DNA of 64,000 nucleotides from Catenuloplanes atrovinosus. GTDB lineage: Bacteria; Actinomycetota; Actinomycetes; Mycobacteriales; Micromonosporaceae. Made by a program: the position numbers and the translations under genes. The stretch covers positions 7,589,001-7,653,000 of the forward strand of contig NZ_JAVDYB010000001.1 in the NCBI RefSeq assembly GCF_031458235.1, in the 5' to 3' direction. Each line of letters begins with the position of its first letter. Positions within the stretch are counted from its first letter, which is position 1. This document shows, piece by piece, positions 26,264 to 35,136 of this stretch. A model generated the notes under the pieces. That model was not told where the DNA came from. It did not search any database and saw only the letters and a list, made by a program, of their open reading frames with translations.

Positions 26264-28992
26264 ATCGCCATGTCCACGAACCGGGACAGGTGCAGCTGCG
26301 CCGCCACCGTGATCGTGTCCGTCGGCCCGTTACGGTGCTTCGCCACGATGAAGTCCGCCTCCCCCGCCCGCGGCGACTCCTTGTCGTAGTAGTCATCCCG
26401 GTGCAACAGAATCACCACGTCAGCGTCCTGCTCGATCGAGTTGTGGACCGCCACGCCGTCCGCGATGAAGTTGTGCAGCCCCAGGACGGTGGCGTCGTAC
26501 ACGTCCATGTCGCCGGCCGCGGTGATCGAGACGACCTCGTCCCACAGGACGTCGTTCGTCGCCAACAGGTCCAGCTCCGCGTCGTCGAGGACGTCGGCGA
26601 CCCTGGCCAGCCGTTCGCGGCCGGCGCCTCGCTTCGACATCGTGCTTCCGCTGAACCGGGTGTTCATCGCGGGGGCGAACTCGCGGTGGGAGATCTTCTT
26701 CTCGGTGAGGATCGACCTCACCCGGGTCCACACCTCCGCCGGCACGGTATCGACGTCCGGATCACTCCGGCCGCCTTCGAGGACGGCCAGCAGTTCGGCG
26801 CAGGCGATCCCTCGTAGGCCGTGCACGCCGATCTCGCGCAGGAACCTGAGCTGGTCGTCCCGGCCCGAGATGTCGAGGGTGTACTGCGGCCGATGCGCGC
26901 CGGCCGTCGCCACCCGGATGCGCCCGGAGATCCCGAACCTCAGGAGGAGGAGGGAGATCTCATCGAGCATCCGCCGGCTGGTCGCCGAGAAGTAGATCCG
27001 GCCACCGCGACCGTGCTTCGTGACCGTGACCGAGCCGTCGGTCGCCCATAGGTGTCGCAGGAAGAGGGCGATCTGCCTCTTCGGCAGGGACGCCACACCC
27101 GCGGGAATGAACTTCTCGTGGGATCGGAGGCCGAAGAGGCCGAGATCGTCGAGCCACGCCGCGATCGGATTCCGCTTGCCACGAGCCGGCCGGAACGGCG
27201 CGGGCAACCGCAATGCCACGACCCGGTTCGCCGGGTGCTCGTCGCGGACCGCGGTGATGCCGAAGTGTTCGGCGGCGTCGGTGACCGCCGTCAGGTTGGC
27301 CTCGTCCACGCTCGCGTACCGGATGGGCCGGCGGCGCCCGAAGGACCCGTCGCCCAGCAGGTGAGCGAGCATCACCACCTCGGCCTCCGGCCACGGCACG
27401 ATGTCCGCCGGAGGCGGCAGGTGCCGGGGAACGGCGATACGCGAGCCGACGGCGAGATCGCCCAGCGCCCGCCATCCGTCGATGGTCAGGAACGGGTGAT
27501 TCGCCGTCGCCTCGACCCGGCGTCCCGAAGCGAGTTGCAGACGGAACACCTCCTTGCGACCGCTGGGGAACGCGTGCGTCATGGTGGCCGGCACGTACTG
27601 GAGTCGGTCGTTCAGTGCCCAGACCGGCACGTTCCTGGCACCCGACGTCAACAGCTCGCCGATGGTGACCTGCTCGTTCGTGTCCGCCCTGATCACCCTT
27701 GTGCCGGCCGGCACGCAGCCGGACTCGCGCAAGTCGGACAATTGGGGCCGCTTGTCGGTGCGTTGCTCGGGGCCACGGTTCAGCTGGGAGACCGCGATGA
27801 CCGGCGCCTCGACCTCCTTGGCCAGCAGCTTCAGGCCACGGGACAGCTCGGCGACCTCCTGCTGACGGCTCTCGGTGCGGCCCGGCGAGGACATCAGCTG
27901 CAGATAGTCGACCACGATCAGCTTGAGGTCGTGCCGCTGCTTGAGCCGGCGCGCCTTCGCCCGGATCTCCATCAGGTTCATGCTCGGCGTGTCGTCCACG
28001 AACAGCGGCGCCTCGCTGATCTCGCCCATGCAGCGGGCCAGCTTCGTCCAGTCGTCGTCGGAGAGCTGGCCGGACCGCAACACGTGCAGCGGCACCCGCG
28101 CCTCGGCCGAGAGCAGTCGCATGACGATCTCGACCTTGCTCATCTCCAGCGAGAAGATCGCACTCGCGCAGTTCGCCCGAATGGCCGCGTTCCGCGCGAA
28201 GTCCATGCTCGCCGTGCTCTTTCCCAGGCCGGGGCGGCCGGCGACGATGATGAGCTGGCCGGCGTGGAGGCCGTTGAGGAGGCGGTCGAGGTCGGCGAAG
28301 CCGGTGGGGACGCCGGTCATGATGCCGGCGTTGGCGCCGATCGCCTCGATCTCGTCGAGGGTGGGCTGGAGCATCTCGCCGAGGCTGGCGAAGTCCTCGT
28401 TGACCCGCTTCTCGGTGATGTCGTAGACGGCCTGCTGTGCCAGGTCGACGATGTCGTCCACGTCACGCCCGCTGCCGGCGGCGGCGCCGTAGCCGAGCTG
28501 GACGATGCGGGTGCCGGCCTCAACCAGGCGGCGCAGGACGGCGCGCTCGGCCACGATGCGGGCGTAGTACGACGAGTTGGCGGCCGTGGGGACGCTGGCG
28601 ATCAGCGTGTGCAGGTAGGGCGCGCCGCCGATGCGGGCCAGGTCGCCGGCGTCGTTGAGCAGCGCGGCGACCGTGATGGCGTCGGCGGGCTCGCCGCGGC
28701 CGTAGAGGTCGGTGATGGCGTCGAAGATGGTGGCGTGGATGGGCCGGTAGAAATCGCCGGTCTTGAGGATCTCCACGACGTCGGCGACCGCGTCCTTGGA
28801 GAGCAGCATGCCGCCGAGCACGCACTGCTCGGCGGCCATGTCCTGGGGCGGGGTGCGGTCGAGGCCGCCGCCACCGCCCTCGCCGTCGCGGGGCGGGCCG
28901 TCGAACGAACGGTCCTTCTGGCGGCGCGGGCGCTCGCCCCCGGAGTCGTCGGGGGTGAACGAGCCGGGCCGCACGTCGTCGGTAATCGACAT
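26260..28992 (-). CDS. dnaB: Replicative DNA helicase DnaB, interrupted by an intein
   Basis: 910-residue precursor. After splicing out 426 residues the helicase is 484 residues, normal for DnaB. N-terminal domain (about 45-150, PPQDMAAEQCVLGGMLLSKDA), RecA-like domain with TGVPTGFADLDRLLNGL, Walker A VAGRPGLGKSTASMDF, FSLEMSKVEIVMRLL, Walker B LIVVDYLQLM, and VIAVSQLNRGPEQRTDKRPQLSDLRESG. The remaining motif SIEQDADVVILLHRDDYY and the end follow the intein. The insertion lies between DLRESG and SIEQDAD, the conserved site also used by mycobacterial and Synechocystis DnaB inteins. ATG 28992 has a GAGAGGGGGG ribosome site. Confidence 0.97.
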   Translation of the reverse strand: MSITDDVRPGSFTPDDSGGERPRRQKDRSFDGPPRDGEGGGGGLDRTPPQDMAAEQCVLGGMLLSKDAVADVVEILKTGDFYRPIHATIFDAITDLYGRGEPADAITVAALLNDAGDLARIGGAPYLHTLIASVPTAANSSYYARIVAERAVLRRLVEAGTRIVQLGYGAAAGSGRDVDDIVDLAQQAVYDITEKRVNEDFASLGEMLQPTLDEIEAIGANAGIMTGVPTGFADLDRLLNGLHAGQLIIVAGRPGLGKSTASMDFARNAAIRANCASAIFSLEMSKVEIVMRLLSAEARVPLHVLRSGQLSDDDWTKLARCMGEISEAPLFVDDTPSMNLMEIRAKARRLKQRHDLKLIVVDYLQLMSSPGRTESRQQEVAELSRGLKLLAKEVEAPVIAVSQLNRGPEQRTDKRPQLSDLRESGCVPAGTRVIRADTNEQVTIGELLTSGARNVPVWALNDRLQYVPATMTHAFPSGRKEVFRLQLASGRRVEATANHPFLTIDGWRALGDLAVGSRIAVPRHLPPPADIVPWPEAEVVMLAHLLGDGSFGRRRPIRYASVDEANLTAVTDAAEHFGITAVRDEHPANRVVALRLPAPFRPARGKRNPIAAWLDDLGLFGLRSHEKFIPAGVASLPKRQIALFLRHLWATDGSVTVTKHGRGGRIYFSATSRRMLDEISLLLLRFGISGRIRVATAGAHRPQYTLDISGRDDQLRFLREIGVHGLRGIACAELLAVLEGGRSDPDVDTVPAEVWTRVRSILTEKKISHREFAPAMNTRFSGSTMSKRGAGRERLARVADVLDDAELDLLATNDVLWDEVVSITAAGDMDVYDATVLGLHNFIADGVAVHNSIEQDADVVILLHRDDYYDKESPRAGEADFIVAKHRNGPTDTITVAAQLHLSRFVDMAM
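26440..27717 (-). mobile_element. DnaB intein with LAGLIDADG homing endonuclease
   Basis: 426 residues (precursor 426-851). Splicing motifs: Cys1 in CVPAGTRVIRAD (block A), VEATANHPFLTIDGW (block B, TxxH), VYDATVLGLHNFIADGVAVHN (blocks F and G, ending His-Asn), with Ser as the first residue after the intein. All residues needed for protein splicing are present. A DOD endonuclease lies in the middle: VMLAHLLGDGSFGRRRPIRYAS and FLRHLWATDGSVTVTKHG keep both catalytic Asp residues, so homing activity may be intact. Base composition is slightly lower in GC than the flanking exteins, in line with horizontal spread. Confidence 0.96.
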
Positions 28993-29378
28993 CGAGCCCC
29001 CCTCTCAGTCGAACATACGTACTATCCCGCATCGGGCGGGCGGCCGACAAGCGGAACGGCGCACACGCCTGCCGGTAGAGCGATCACACTACGAACCCCG
29101 AGGCCCGAGCCCCAAACGGGGCGGTGGACGAGCCTGGGTATTACCTGTGGACATCAGGACGCATGCTGTGCGCAGCCCTGTGGATAACTTGTGCAGAACT
29201 AAGTGGATCGCGTCACACAAACCGGCCTGAGCTGGGAAAACTTCCTCCCCAGCATGTGGAGGAAGGAAACCTTGTCCGGTTCTCGACGCACCGCGGGCCG
29301 ACGGTAGGCTCATCGCCGCGAGTTGATGTCCCTGGAACACGTATTGCGATCTGGTCTCGGAACGGTCACGCTCCATTG
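28993..29378. promoter_or_regulatory. Divergent promoter region of dnaB with two DnaA-box-like sequences
   Basis: 386 bases between dnaB (minus) and the downstream plus-strand gene. TGTGGATAA at 29179-29187 is a perfect DnaA box on the minus strand, and TGTGGACAT at 29146-29154 is an 8-of-9 match to the actinobacterial form. The interval is less GC-rich than coding DNA. DnaA control of dnaB is a plausible inference from the sites. Confidence 0.6.
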
Positions 29379-31262
29379 GTGGACTACGACGATCGGGATA
29401 CCAGCGGGCGGGCGCCGCGACAGCGGCGCCGCGCTGAGTCCTGGTCGGAAACCGGCGATTACGGCGACGAGCTGCCCGCTCCACGGGCGGCGGAGGAGTC
29501 GCAGCTCACCCGCTACACCAGCTATCCCGACCCGGCGACCACGGATTTCTACCAGCGCACCGGGGACACCGGCGTCGGCGACATCCCGCCGGTCCGCGGC
29601 AGCCGCGCGCGCAACCGCTGGCAGGCCAGCCGCGAGACGGAGGACTGGCAGCGGGACGCGGACGGCGGCGCCACCTACGGCCGGGTGAGCGAGAGCCTCA
29701 GCTACGAGGACGCGACCCCGGAGCGGCCGAGCTGGGCCGATCGGCGGTACGACACCGGCAGCTGGCGCAACGTCAGCGACACGGCGAGCTGGCGGCGCGG
29801 CTCGCGCGCCGAGCCGGAGGAGGAGACCGGCTACCGCGCCTATCAACCCGGCGGACGGTACGGCTACCGCCGCGACCCGGTCGAGGAGGACGCCGCTCCC
29901 CGCCGCCGGCCACCCGACGAGGGCGGCGGCTCATGGGGTCGCGACGCGGAGGAGGACACCTGGAACCGGCGCTCGGGCGCCGGTTCGTGGCGTCGGGTGA
30001 CGGAAACGCGCACCTGGGTGTCGGAGACCGGCAGCTGGGACCGGCCGGAGGTGCCCGCGCAGCGGCGCGCGCCGGAGCCGGTCGAGGAGGAGACCTGGAG
30101 CGGCCGGGCCACCCGGGAGGACACCGGCACCTGGGAGGCGCCGCGACCCACCCGGTCCGAGCGACGGCGCGCCGAACGCGCCGGTGAGCGGGCCGAGGCC
30201 GCCGAGGAGGCGCCGCGGCAGTACCAGCAGAGCGCTTGGCCGGACTGGAGCGACCCGACGATGGGCCCGGCCCGCACCCGTGGGCCGCGCCCCGACCCGG
30301 GACCGCCGGTGCCCCGCTCCGGCAACGCGCCGCAGCTGCCGCCGGAGGCGGTCCAGGAGCGGCCGGGGTGGCGCGCGGACGCCGCGGGCACCTCGGACAC
30401 GGGCACGTGGCGGCGGCGCCCGGAGAACGCGGATGACGGCGACTGGCGGGGTCCGCAGACGGTGTCGGACACCGGCACGTGGCGGCGCGGCGCGCAGCTG
30501 GACGGCACCCGGGGCCGGCGGGACCGGTCCGCGACCGAGGACACCGGCACCCGGGCCGGCGGCTACGGCTTCACCCGGGCGGAGCCGGGGGCGGGCCGGC
30601 CGCGCTACGCGGGCGAGACCGGCGAGGTGTCGCGCTATCCGCGCCGGCAGGAGACGGACACCAGCAGCTGGCAGCGTACGCCGGACGGGGTGATGTGGAC
30701 CGGCGCACCGGCCGCCGGCGCCGCGCCGGCGGCGGGCGTCTACCGGGCGTCTCGTCCGGTGCGTTCGTGGCAGGACGACACGTCGGCCGCGGAGCGGGAC
30801 TGGGCGGCCGGTCAGGCGACCACGGGGACGTACCCGGACGGTCTGGCCCGCCCGTCGTATGCGGACGCCGTGCCGGAGCAGCGCACGCCGCGTCGGGAGA
30901 TGTCCGCGGCGATGCGCCGCCGGGTGGCGGTCGAGGAGCTCGACGAGCTGGAGGAGGCGCCGCCCGGCGGCCCGCTGGCCGCGATCGGGTTCACCGTCTT
31001 CTGGTACTCGGTGCCGGTGCTGCTCTTCACGATCTTCACGCTGACGCAGGGTGCGGCGGAGCGGGCGCGGGCCGGTGCGACGCTGCTCGGCGCGGCGCCG
31101 CAGTTCGGCATCTCGCTGGCCGTGAGCATCGTGATCGCGTACCTGTTGCGCCTGGTCAGCGGCACCTGGAAGACCGCGAGCGTGGGCCTGGCCGCGGCCG
31201 TGATGGGCGGCGGCCTGGCGACCGTGCTGGTCTCCGCGATCAGCGGTCAGCCGATCGGCTGA
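29379..31262 (+). CDS. Large disordered membrane protein with repeated Asp-Thr-Gly-x-Trp motifs
   Basis: 627 residues if the GTG at 29379 (VDYDDRDTSGR) is used; the frame is open to 29124, but that part overlaps the DnaA-box spacer and looks non-coding. The first 500 residues are Arg/Glu/Asp/Gly-rich and contain about a dozen degenerate motifs such as YDTGSWRN, SDTASWRR, SETGSWDR, EDTGTWEA, SDTGTWRRR and TDTSSWQR. The C-terminal 110 residues hold three membrane helices (IGFTVFWYSVPVLLFTIFTL, FGISLAVSIVIAYLL, VGLAAAVMGGGLATVLVSAI). I do not recognise a family. It is convergent with rplI and divergent from dnaB. Confidence 0.7.
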   Translation: MDYDDRDTSGRAPRQRRRAESWSETGDYGDELPAPRAAEESQLTRYTSYPDPATTDFYQRTGDTGVGDIPPVRGSRARNRWQASRETEDWQRDADGGATYGRVSESLSYEDATPERPSWADRRYDTGSWRNVSDTASWRRGSRAEPEEETGYRAYQPGGRYGYRRDPVEEDAAPRRRPPDEGGGSWGRDAEEDTWNRRSGAGSWRRVTETRTWVSETGSWDRPEVPAQRRAPEPVEEETWSGRATREDTGTWEAPRPTRSERRRAERAGERAEAAEEAPRQYQQSAWPDWSDPTMGPARTRGPRPDPGPPVPRSGNAPQLPPEAVQERPGWRADAAGTSDTGTWRRRPENADDGDWRGPQTVSDTGTWRRGAQLDGTRGRRDRSATEDTGTRAGGYGFTRAEPGAGRPRYAGETGEVSRYPRRQETDTSSWQRTPDGVMWTGAPAAGAAPAAGVYRASRPVRSWQDDTSAAERDWAAGQATTGTYPDGLARPSYADAVPEQRTPRREMSAAMRRRVAVEELDELEEAPPGGPLAAIGFTVFWYSVPVLLFTIFTLTQGAAERARAGATLLGAAPQFGISLAVSIVIAYLLRLVSGTWKTASVGLAAAVMGGGLATVLVSAISGQPIG

Positions 31263-31282
31263 CCCGCACCAAAAACACGAAA

Positions 31283-31308
31283 CCCCGGGACGAGGGTACG
31301 TCCCGGGG
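31283..31308 (-). terminator. Intrinsic terminator of the rpsF-rplI operon
   Basis: Perfect 10-bp arms CCCCGGGACG (31283-31292) and CGTCCCGGGG (31299-31308), loop of 6. On the minus strand the hairpin is followed by TTTCGTGTTTTTGG, a good U-tract. It lies 20 bases 3' of the rplI stop and also just after the convergent plus-strand gene. Confidence 0.9.
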
Positions 31309-31328
31309 CTCCCGCGCTGGTGCGAGCG

Positions 31329-31781
31329 TTACTTGGTCGGCGTCACGTTCAGCGTGAACTTGGCCGTGACCTCGGGGTGCAGCTTGACCCCCACCGTGTA
31401 GGCACCGACCGACTTGATGTGGGCCGGGAGGTCGAGGCGGCGCCGGTCGATCGACGGGCCGCCGGCGGCCCTGATCGCGCCGACGACGTCCGCCGGGGTG
31501 ACCGAGCCGAAGAGGCGGCCGCCGGCGCCGGAACGGGCGCCGAGGCTGACCGTCTTCAGGCCCTCGATCGCGGCCTTCACCTCGTTCGCGTGCTCGAGAC
31601 CACGGATCTCGCGCGCCTGGCGGGCCCGGCGGATGACCGTGACCTGCTTCTCGGCGCCCTTGGTCCAGTTGATCGCGAAACCCTGCGGCAGGAGGTAGTT
31701 ACGGCCGTAGCCGTCCTTGACCTCCACGATGTCGCCGGGAGCGCCGAGGCCGGACACCTCCTGGGTCAGGATGATCTTCAT
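31329..31781 (-). CDS. rplI: 50S ribosomal protein bL9
   Basis: 150 residues, full length. N-terminal rRNA-binding domain ([36 protein letters not shown]), connecting helix and C-terminal domain ([41 protein letters not shown]). Last gene of the rpsF-ssb-rpsR-rplI operon, 14 bases after rpsR, with the terminator just downstream. Confidence 0.98.
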   Translation of the reverse strand: MKIILTQEVSGLGAPGDIVEVKDGYGRNYLLPQGFAINWTKGAEKQVTVIRRARQAREIRGLEHANEVKAAIEGLKTVSLGARSGAGGRLFGSVTPADVVGAIRAAGGPSIDRRRLDLPAHIKSVGAYTVGVKLHPEVTAKFTLNVTPTK

Positions 31782-31795
31782 GTCCGTCCCCCCTC

Positions 31796-32035
31796 TCAGC
31801 GGGCCGTCGTCGTGTACGGCAGGAGCGCCATCTCGCGGGCGTTCTTGACCGCGCGGGCGATCTGACGCTGCTGCTGCGAGGTCACCCCGGTGACGCGGCG
31901 GGCACGGATCTTGCCGCGGTCGGAGATGAACTTGCGCAGCAGCGCGGTGTCCTTGTAGTCGATGTAGGTGATCCCCTCCTTGTCGAGCGGGTTCACCTTC
32001 TTCTTCGGCTTGCGCAGTGCCGCAGCCTTAGCCAT
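31796..32035 (-). CDS. rpsR: 30S ribosomal protein bS18
   Basis: 79 residues. Typical sequence: [64 protein letters not shown]. It lacks the N-terminal zinc-type cysteines found in some actinobacterial S18 copies, so it is the Cys-minus form that does not depend on zinc. It sits between ssb and rplI. Confidence 0.98.
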   Translation of the reverse strand: MAKAAALRKPKKKVNPLDKEGITYIDYKDTALLRKFISDRGKIRARRVTGVTSQQQRQIARAVKNAREMALLPYTTTAR

Positions 32036-32053
32036 TGCTTGCTCCGTAACCTG

Positions 32054-32638
32054 TTAGAACGGGGGCTCGTCGTCGAAGTTGCCGCCGCCACCCGAACCGG
32101 AAGAGGCCGGACTCGCGGTCGCCCACGGGTCGGAGTAGTCGCCACCACCGCCGGAGTTGTTGCCTCCGCCGAAGTTGCCGCCGCCACCGGAGTTCCCTCC
32201 GCCGCCGAAGCCGCCACCGCCCCCGCCGCCGCCGTTGGAGGAGCCGAAGCCCCCACCACCGCCGCCGCCGGAGCGGGACATCTTCTGGACCTTCGCGGTC
32301 GCGTAGCGGAGCGAGGGGCCGACCTCGTCGACCTCCATCTCGATGACGGTGCGCTTCTCTCCCTCACGGGTCTCGTACGACCGCTGGCGCAGACGCCCCT
32401 GGACGATCACTCGAGAACCGCGCGTCAGCGACTCGGCGACGTTCTCCGCCGCCTGACGCCAGACGCTGCATTGGAGGAACAGTGGCTCGCCGTCCTTCCA
32501 CTCCCCGGACTGACGATCGAGAGTCCGGGGGGTCGACGCGACCGTGAACCTGGCGACTGCCGCACCCGAGGCGGTGAAGCGCAACTCTGGGTCATTGGTC
32601 AGATTGCCAACGACGGTGATGACTGTCTCTCCTGCCAT
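32054..32638 (-). CDS. ssb: Single-stranded DNA-binding protein
   Basis: 194 residues. OB fold in the first 115 ([92 protein letters not shown]), then a long Gly/Asn/Ser-rich linker, and the acidic tip FDDEPPF, the docking peptide for repair and replication partners. The poly-glycine linker is coded by a GC-rich low-complexity stretch (32130-32280). Between rpsF and rpsR, as usual. Confidence 0.98.
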   Translation of the reverse strand: MAGETVITVVGNLTNDPELRFTASGAAVARFTVASTPRTLDRQSGEWKDGEPLFLQCSVWRQAAENVAESLTRGSRVIVQGRLRQRSYETREGEKRTVIEMEVDEVGPSLRYATAKVQKMSRSGGGGGGGFGSSNGGGGGGGGFGGGGNSGGGGNFGGGNNSGGGGDYSDPWATASPASSGSGGGGNFDDEPPF

Positions 32639-32730
32639 GACCTTCTCCTACCACCGGGGTGATTTGGTGAGTCAGACTGCCACACGGGTGCGACAGAAAC
32701 CCCGGCGACGTTTCGGGTGGAGCCGGAAGA

Positions 32731-33021
32731 TCAGCGAACTTCCGGCCGGATGACCTTGGTGCGCAGCACGGACTCGTTGAGTCGCAGCTGGCGGTCCAGC
32801 TCGGCCACGGCCTCGGGCGTCGCCTGAAGGTCGATGACGGCGTAGATGCCCTCGGCCTTCTTCTCGATCTCGTACGACAGGCGCCGGCGGCCCCAGACGT
32901 CGAGCTTCTCCACCGAGCCACCCGCGGTACGGATCACGTTCAGGTACGTGTCGAGCGATGGGGCGACGGTGCGCTCCTCGAGACTGGCATCGAGGATCAC
33001 CATGATTTCGTAGTGACGCAA
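32731..33021 (-). CDS. rpsF: 30S ribosomal protein bS6
   Basis: 96 residues ([76 protein letters not shown]). The start codon is TTG at 33021, supported by a strong AGGAGGTGA ribosome site 7 bases upstream and by the conserved N-terminus. First gene of the operon. Confidence 0.97.
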   Translation of the reverse strand: MRHYEIMVILDASLEERTVAPSLDTYLNVIRTAGGSVEKLDVWGRRRLSYEIEKKAEGIYAVIDLQATPEAVAELDRQLRLNESVLRTKVIRPEVR

Positions 33022-33282
33022 GACGTACTCACCTCCTATGGGCTAGCGGTCACGGTCCTTCCGTGACAGGAGGTCTGCGTCGTTGCCGCGAGCGCGATGG
33101 GATTACCGGCCGCGGGCAACCTGACAAGGATAGCGGGGGCCCGGCGGCACGAATCAGCGGACCCCGATAGATCGACGACATGGAACCGCGGGGCGCGGGT
33201 CCGCTTTCCTGGGGTGGGACCTGGGGAGGAACGACCACACCGACGAGGTTGGACCGGCGCCCCGCGGGGCTTCGGAGCGGAC

Positions 33283-34131
33283 CTACACGTACCCGGCTCG
33301 GGCGGCCCGCTGAGCGATAATAGCCCGAATTGCCCCAGCTGACACGCCAATCACGCAAATTGTCGCGATTAGCGCCAGCAGGCCGACCGGGCCGCTCTCC
33401 TCGACCGGCCCCACGGACGCGACCGGCTCCGCCGCGACGCCCTCCGCGAGCACGGCCGGCGCGCCGGTGACGTCCCGGCCCAGCGGCGCGGCGAGCGGGT
33501 CCGGGAGCGCGGGCGGCGACGGGGCGGGCGGGGTCGCGACGCCGGGGACGTGGGCGCTCTCGGTCGTACCCACCGGCGTGTCGGCAACCGGCGCGGGGTC
33601 CGCGGCGGCCGGCGCGGACCGCCGATCGGCCGGCGTGGGCCGGCGTGTCGCGGCGTCCGGCGAGCGCGACCCGGGAGCGGGCGGCATCGCCACGGCCGGG
33701 GCCGGCTCCTCCGGCGCGGGCGGCGGCGCGGCGGGTGGCGGCGCCGCCGCGCGGGCCGCCGGGCGCACCGACACGCGCACGGACGCGGACTCCTCGGTGA
33801 GCACGCAGTTCGGCTTGAGCGCGACCGTGACCGGGCCGTGGTGGAACAGGACCTTGGCGGCCTCGCCCTTGCCGATCTCGCCCTGGGTGGCGCCGTCCAG
33901 CAGCAGTTTGGCCCGGTAGCCGGTCCGGTTGACCACCCGTAGGGTGGACTCGGCGGGCAGCGAGACCGTGCTCACGTTCGGCTTCGCGCCGCAGGTCACG
34001 CCGAGCAGCCCGCCGCCGCTGAAGACCACCTCCGCGCCGCTCTCCTCGGTGGCCCCCGCCGGGCCGCCGGCCAGCAGCGGCAACGCCGCCACCAGCGCGA
34101 CCAGCGACATGCGCGCGACACGGATCCGCAT
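33283..34131 (-). CDS. Secreted, C-terminally anchored envelope protein
   Basis: 282 residues. Signal peptide ([22 protein letters not shown]), a beta-rich domain of about 100 residues ([71 protein letters not shown]) with two cysteines that may form a disulfide, a long Pro/Ala linker, and a C-terminal helix ([25 protein letters not shown]). ATG 34131 with GGGAG upstream. The globular part looks cupredoxin-like but no copper ligands can be assigned. Function unknown. Confidence 0.72.
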   Translation of the reverse strand: MRIRVARMSLVALVAALPLLAGGPAGATEESGAEVVFSGGGLLGVTCGAKPNVSTVSLPAESTLRVVNRTGYRAKLLLDGATQGEIGKGEAAKVLFHHGPVTVALKPNCVLTEESASVRVSVRPAARAAAPPPAAPPPAPEEPAPAVAMPPAPGSRSPDAATRRPTPADRRSAPAAADPAPVADTPVGTTESAHVPGVATPPAPSPPALPDPLAAPLGRDVTGAPAVLAEGVAAEPVASVGPVEESGPVGLLALIATICVIGVSAGAIRAIIAQRAARAGYV

Positions 34132-34312
34132 CGGCAGACTCCCAGGCTGGTGTGAGGGCGGACGACAAAGTGGTGTAAAACACCCCTCGCCGAATTCATT
34201 CGCACAACGACAAGCAAGTGCTCGCGGTGACGGCGCTCCCCGGGCCGTGCGACGCCCGTTCAGGGGCGGGCAGGGGCGAATTCCGTCGGGGGTGCGACGT
34301 AGGCTGCCGGTC

Positions 34313-35089
34313 ATGCGAATCGGAGCCCACGTCGATCCGGCCGACCCGCTGGCCGCTGCCGCCGCCCGCGGCGCCGATGCCGTGCAGTTCTTCCTGACCG
34401 ACCCGCAGAGCTTTGCCACCCCCGAGCCGCGGGCCGACGCCGACGCGCTGCGCGCCTCCGACGTGCGGCTCTTCGTGCATGCGCCGTATCGGATCAACGT
34501 CGCCACCACGAACAACCGGATTCGCATCCCGAGCCGCAAGCTGCTGCTGGCGCACGCCCGCGCGGCCGCGGAGATCGGCGCGGCCGGGCTGATCGTCCAC
34601 GGTGGCCACGTCGGCGACGGTGACGACATCGCGACCGGGTTCGACAACTGGCGCAAGACCTTCGACTATGCGGCGAAGGAGGGCGGTTTCCCGCTGCCCG
34701 TCCTGATCGAGAACACGGCCGGCGGGGAGAACGCGTGCGCCCGCACGTTCGACGCGATCGCCCGGCTGTGGGACGCGGTCGGCCCGTTCGGCGCCGGCTT
34801 CTGCCTGGACACCTGCCACGCGCACGCCGGCGGTGAGCAGCTGATCGACGCGGTCGACCGGATCAAGGCGATCACCGGCCGGATCGACCTGGTGCACTGC
34901 AACGACTCGCGGGACGAGTTCGACTCCCGGCGGGACCGGCACGACAACCTCGGCCACGGCATGATCGACCCGGCGCTGCTGGTCGGCGTGGTCCGGGCGG
35001 CGGACGCGCCGGTGATCGTGGAGACTCCCGGTGGCGCCGACGGGCAGAGCGCCGACATCGCGTTCCTTCGCAACCAAATCGGCGACTAG
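34313..35089 (+). CDS. nfo: Endonuclease IV-type AP endonuclease (xylose isomerase-like TIM barrel)
   Basis: 258 residues. Cuts at abasic sites in base excision repair. The metal ligands of the family are in place: [73 protein letters not shown] and [10 protein letters not shown] 34313 starts the usual MRIGAHV. The family also includes uncharacterised actinobacterial paralogues, but the complete motif set supports a nuclease. Confidence 0.9.
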   Translation: MRIGAHVDPADPLAAAAARGADAVQFFLTDPQSFATPEPRADADALRASDVRLFVHAPYRINVATTNNRIRIPSRKLLLAHARAAAEIGAAGLIVHGGHVGDGDDIATGFDNWRKTFDYAAKEGGFPLPVLIENTAGGENACARTFDAIARLWDAVGPFGAGFCLDTCHAHAGGEQLIDAVDRIKAITGRIDLVHCNDSRDEFDSRRDRHDNLGHGMIDPALLVGVVRAADAPVIVETPGGADGQSADIAFLRNQIGD

Positions 35090-35136
35090 ACCGTCTCCAC
35101 CGGCGGGCACACGAGACCGTAAGGGGCAGTCGAGCG

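Noticed and set aside
29124-29378. N-terminal 85 codons of the DTGxW-protein frame
   Set aside because: They cover DnaA boxes and AT-richer promoter sequence; residue composition differs from the rest of the protein.
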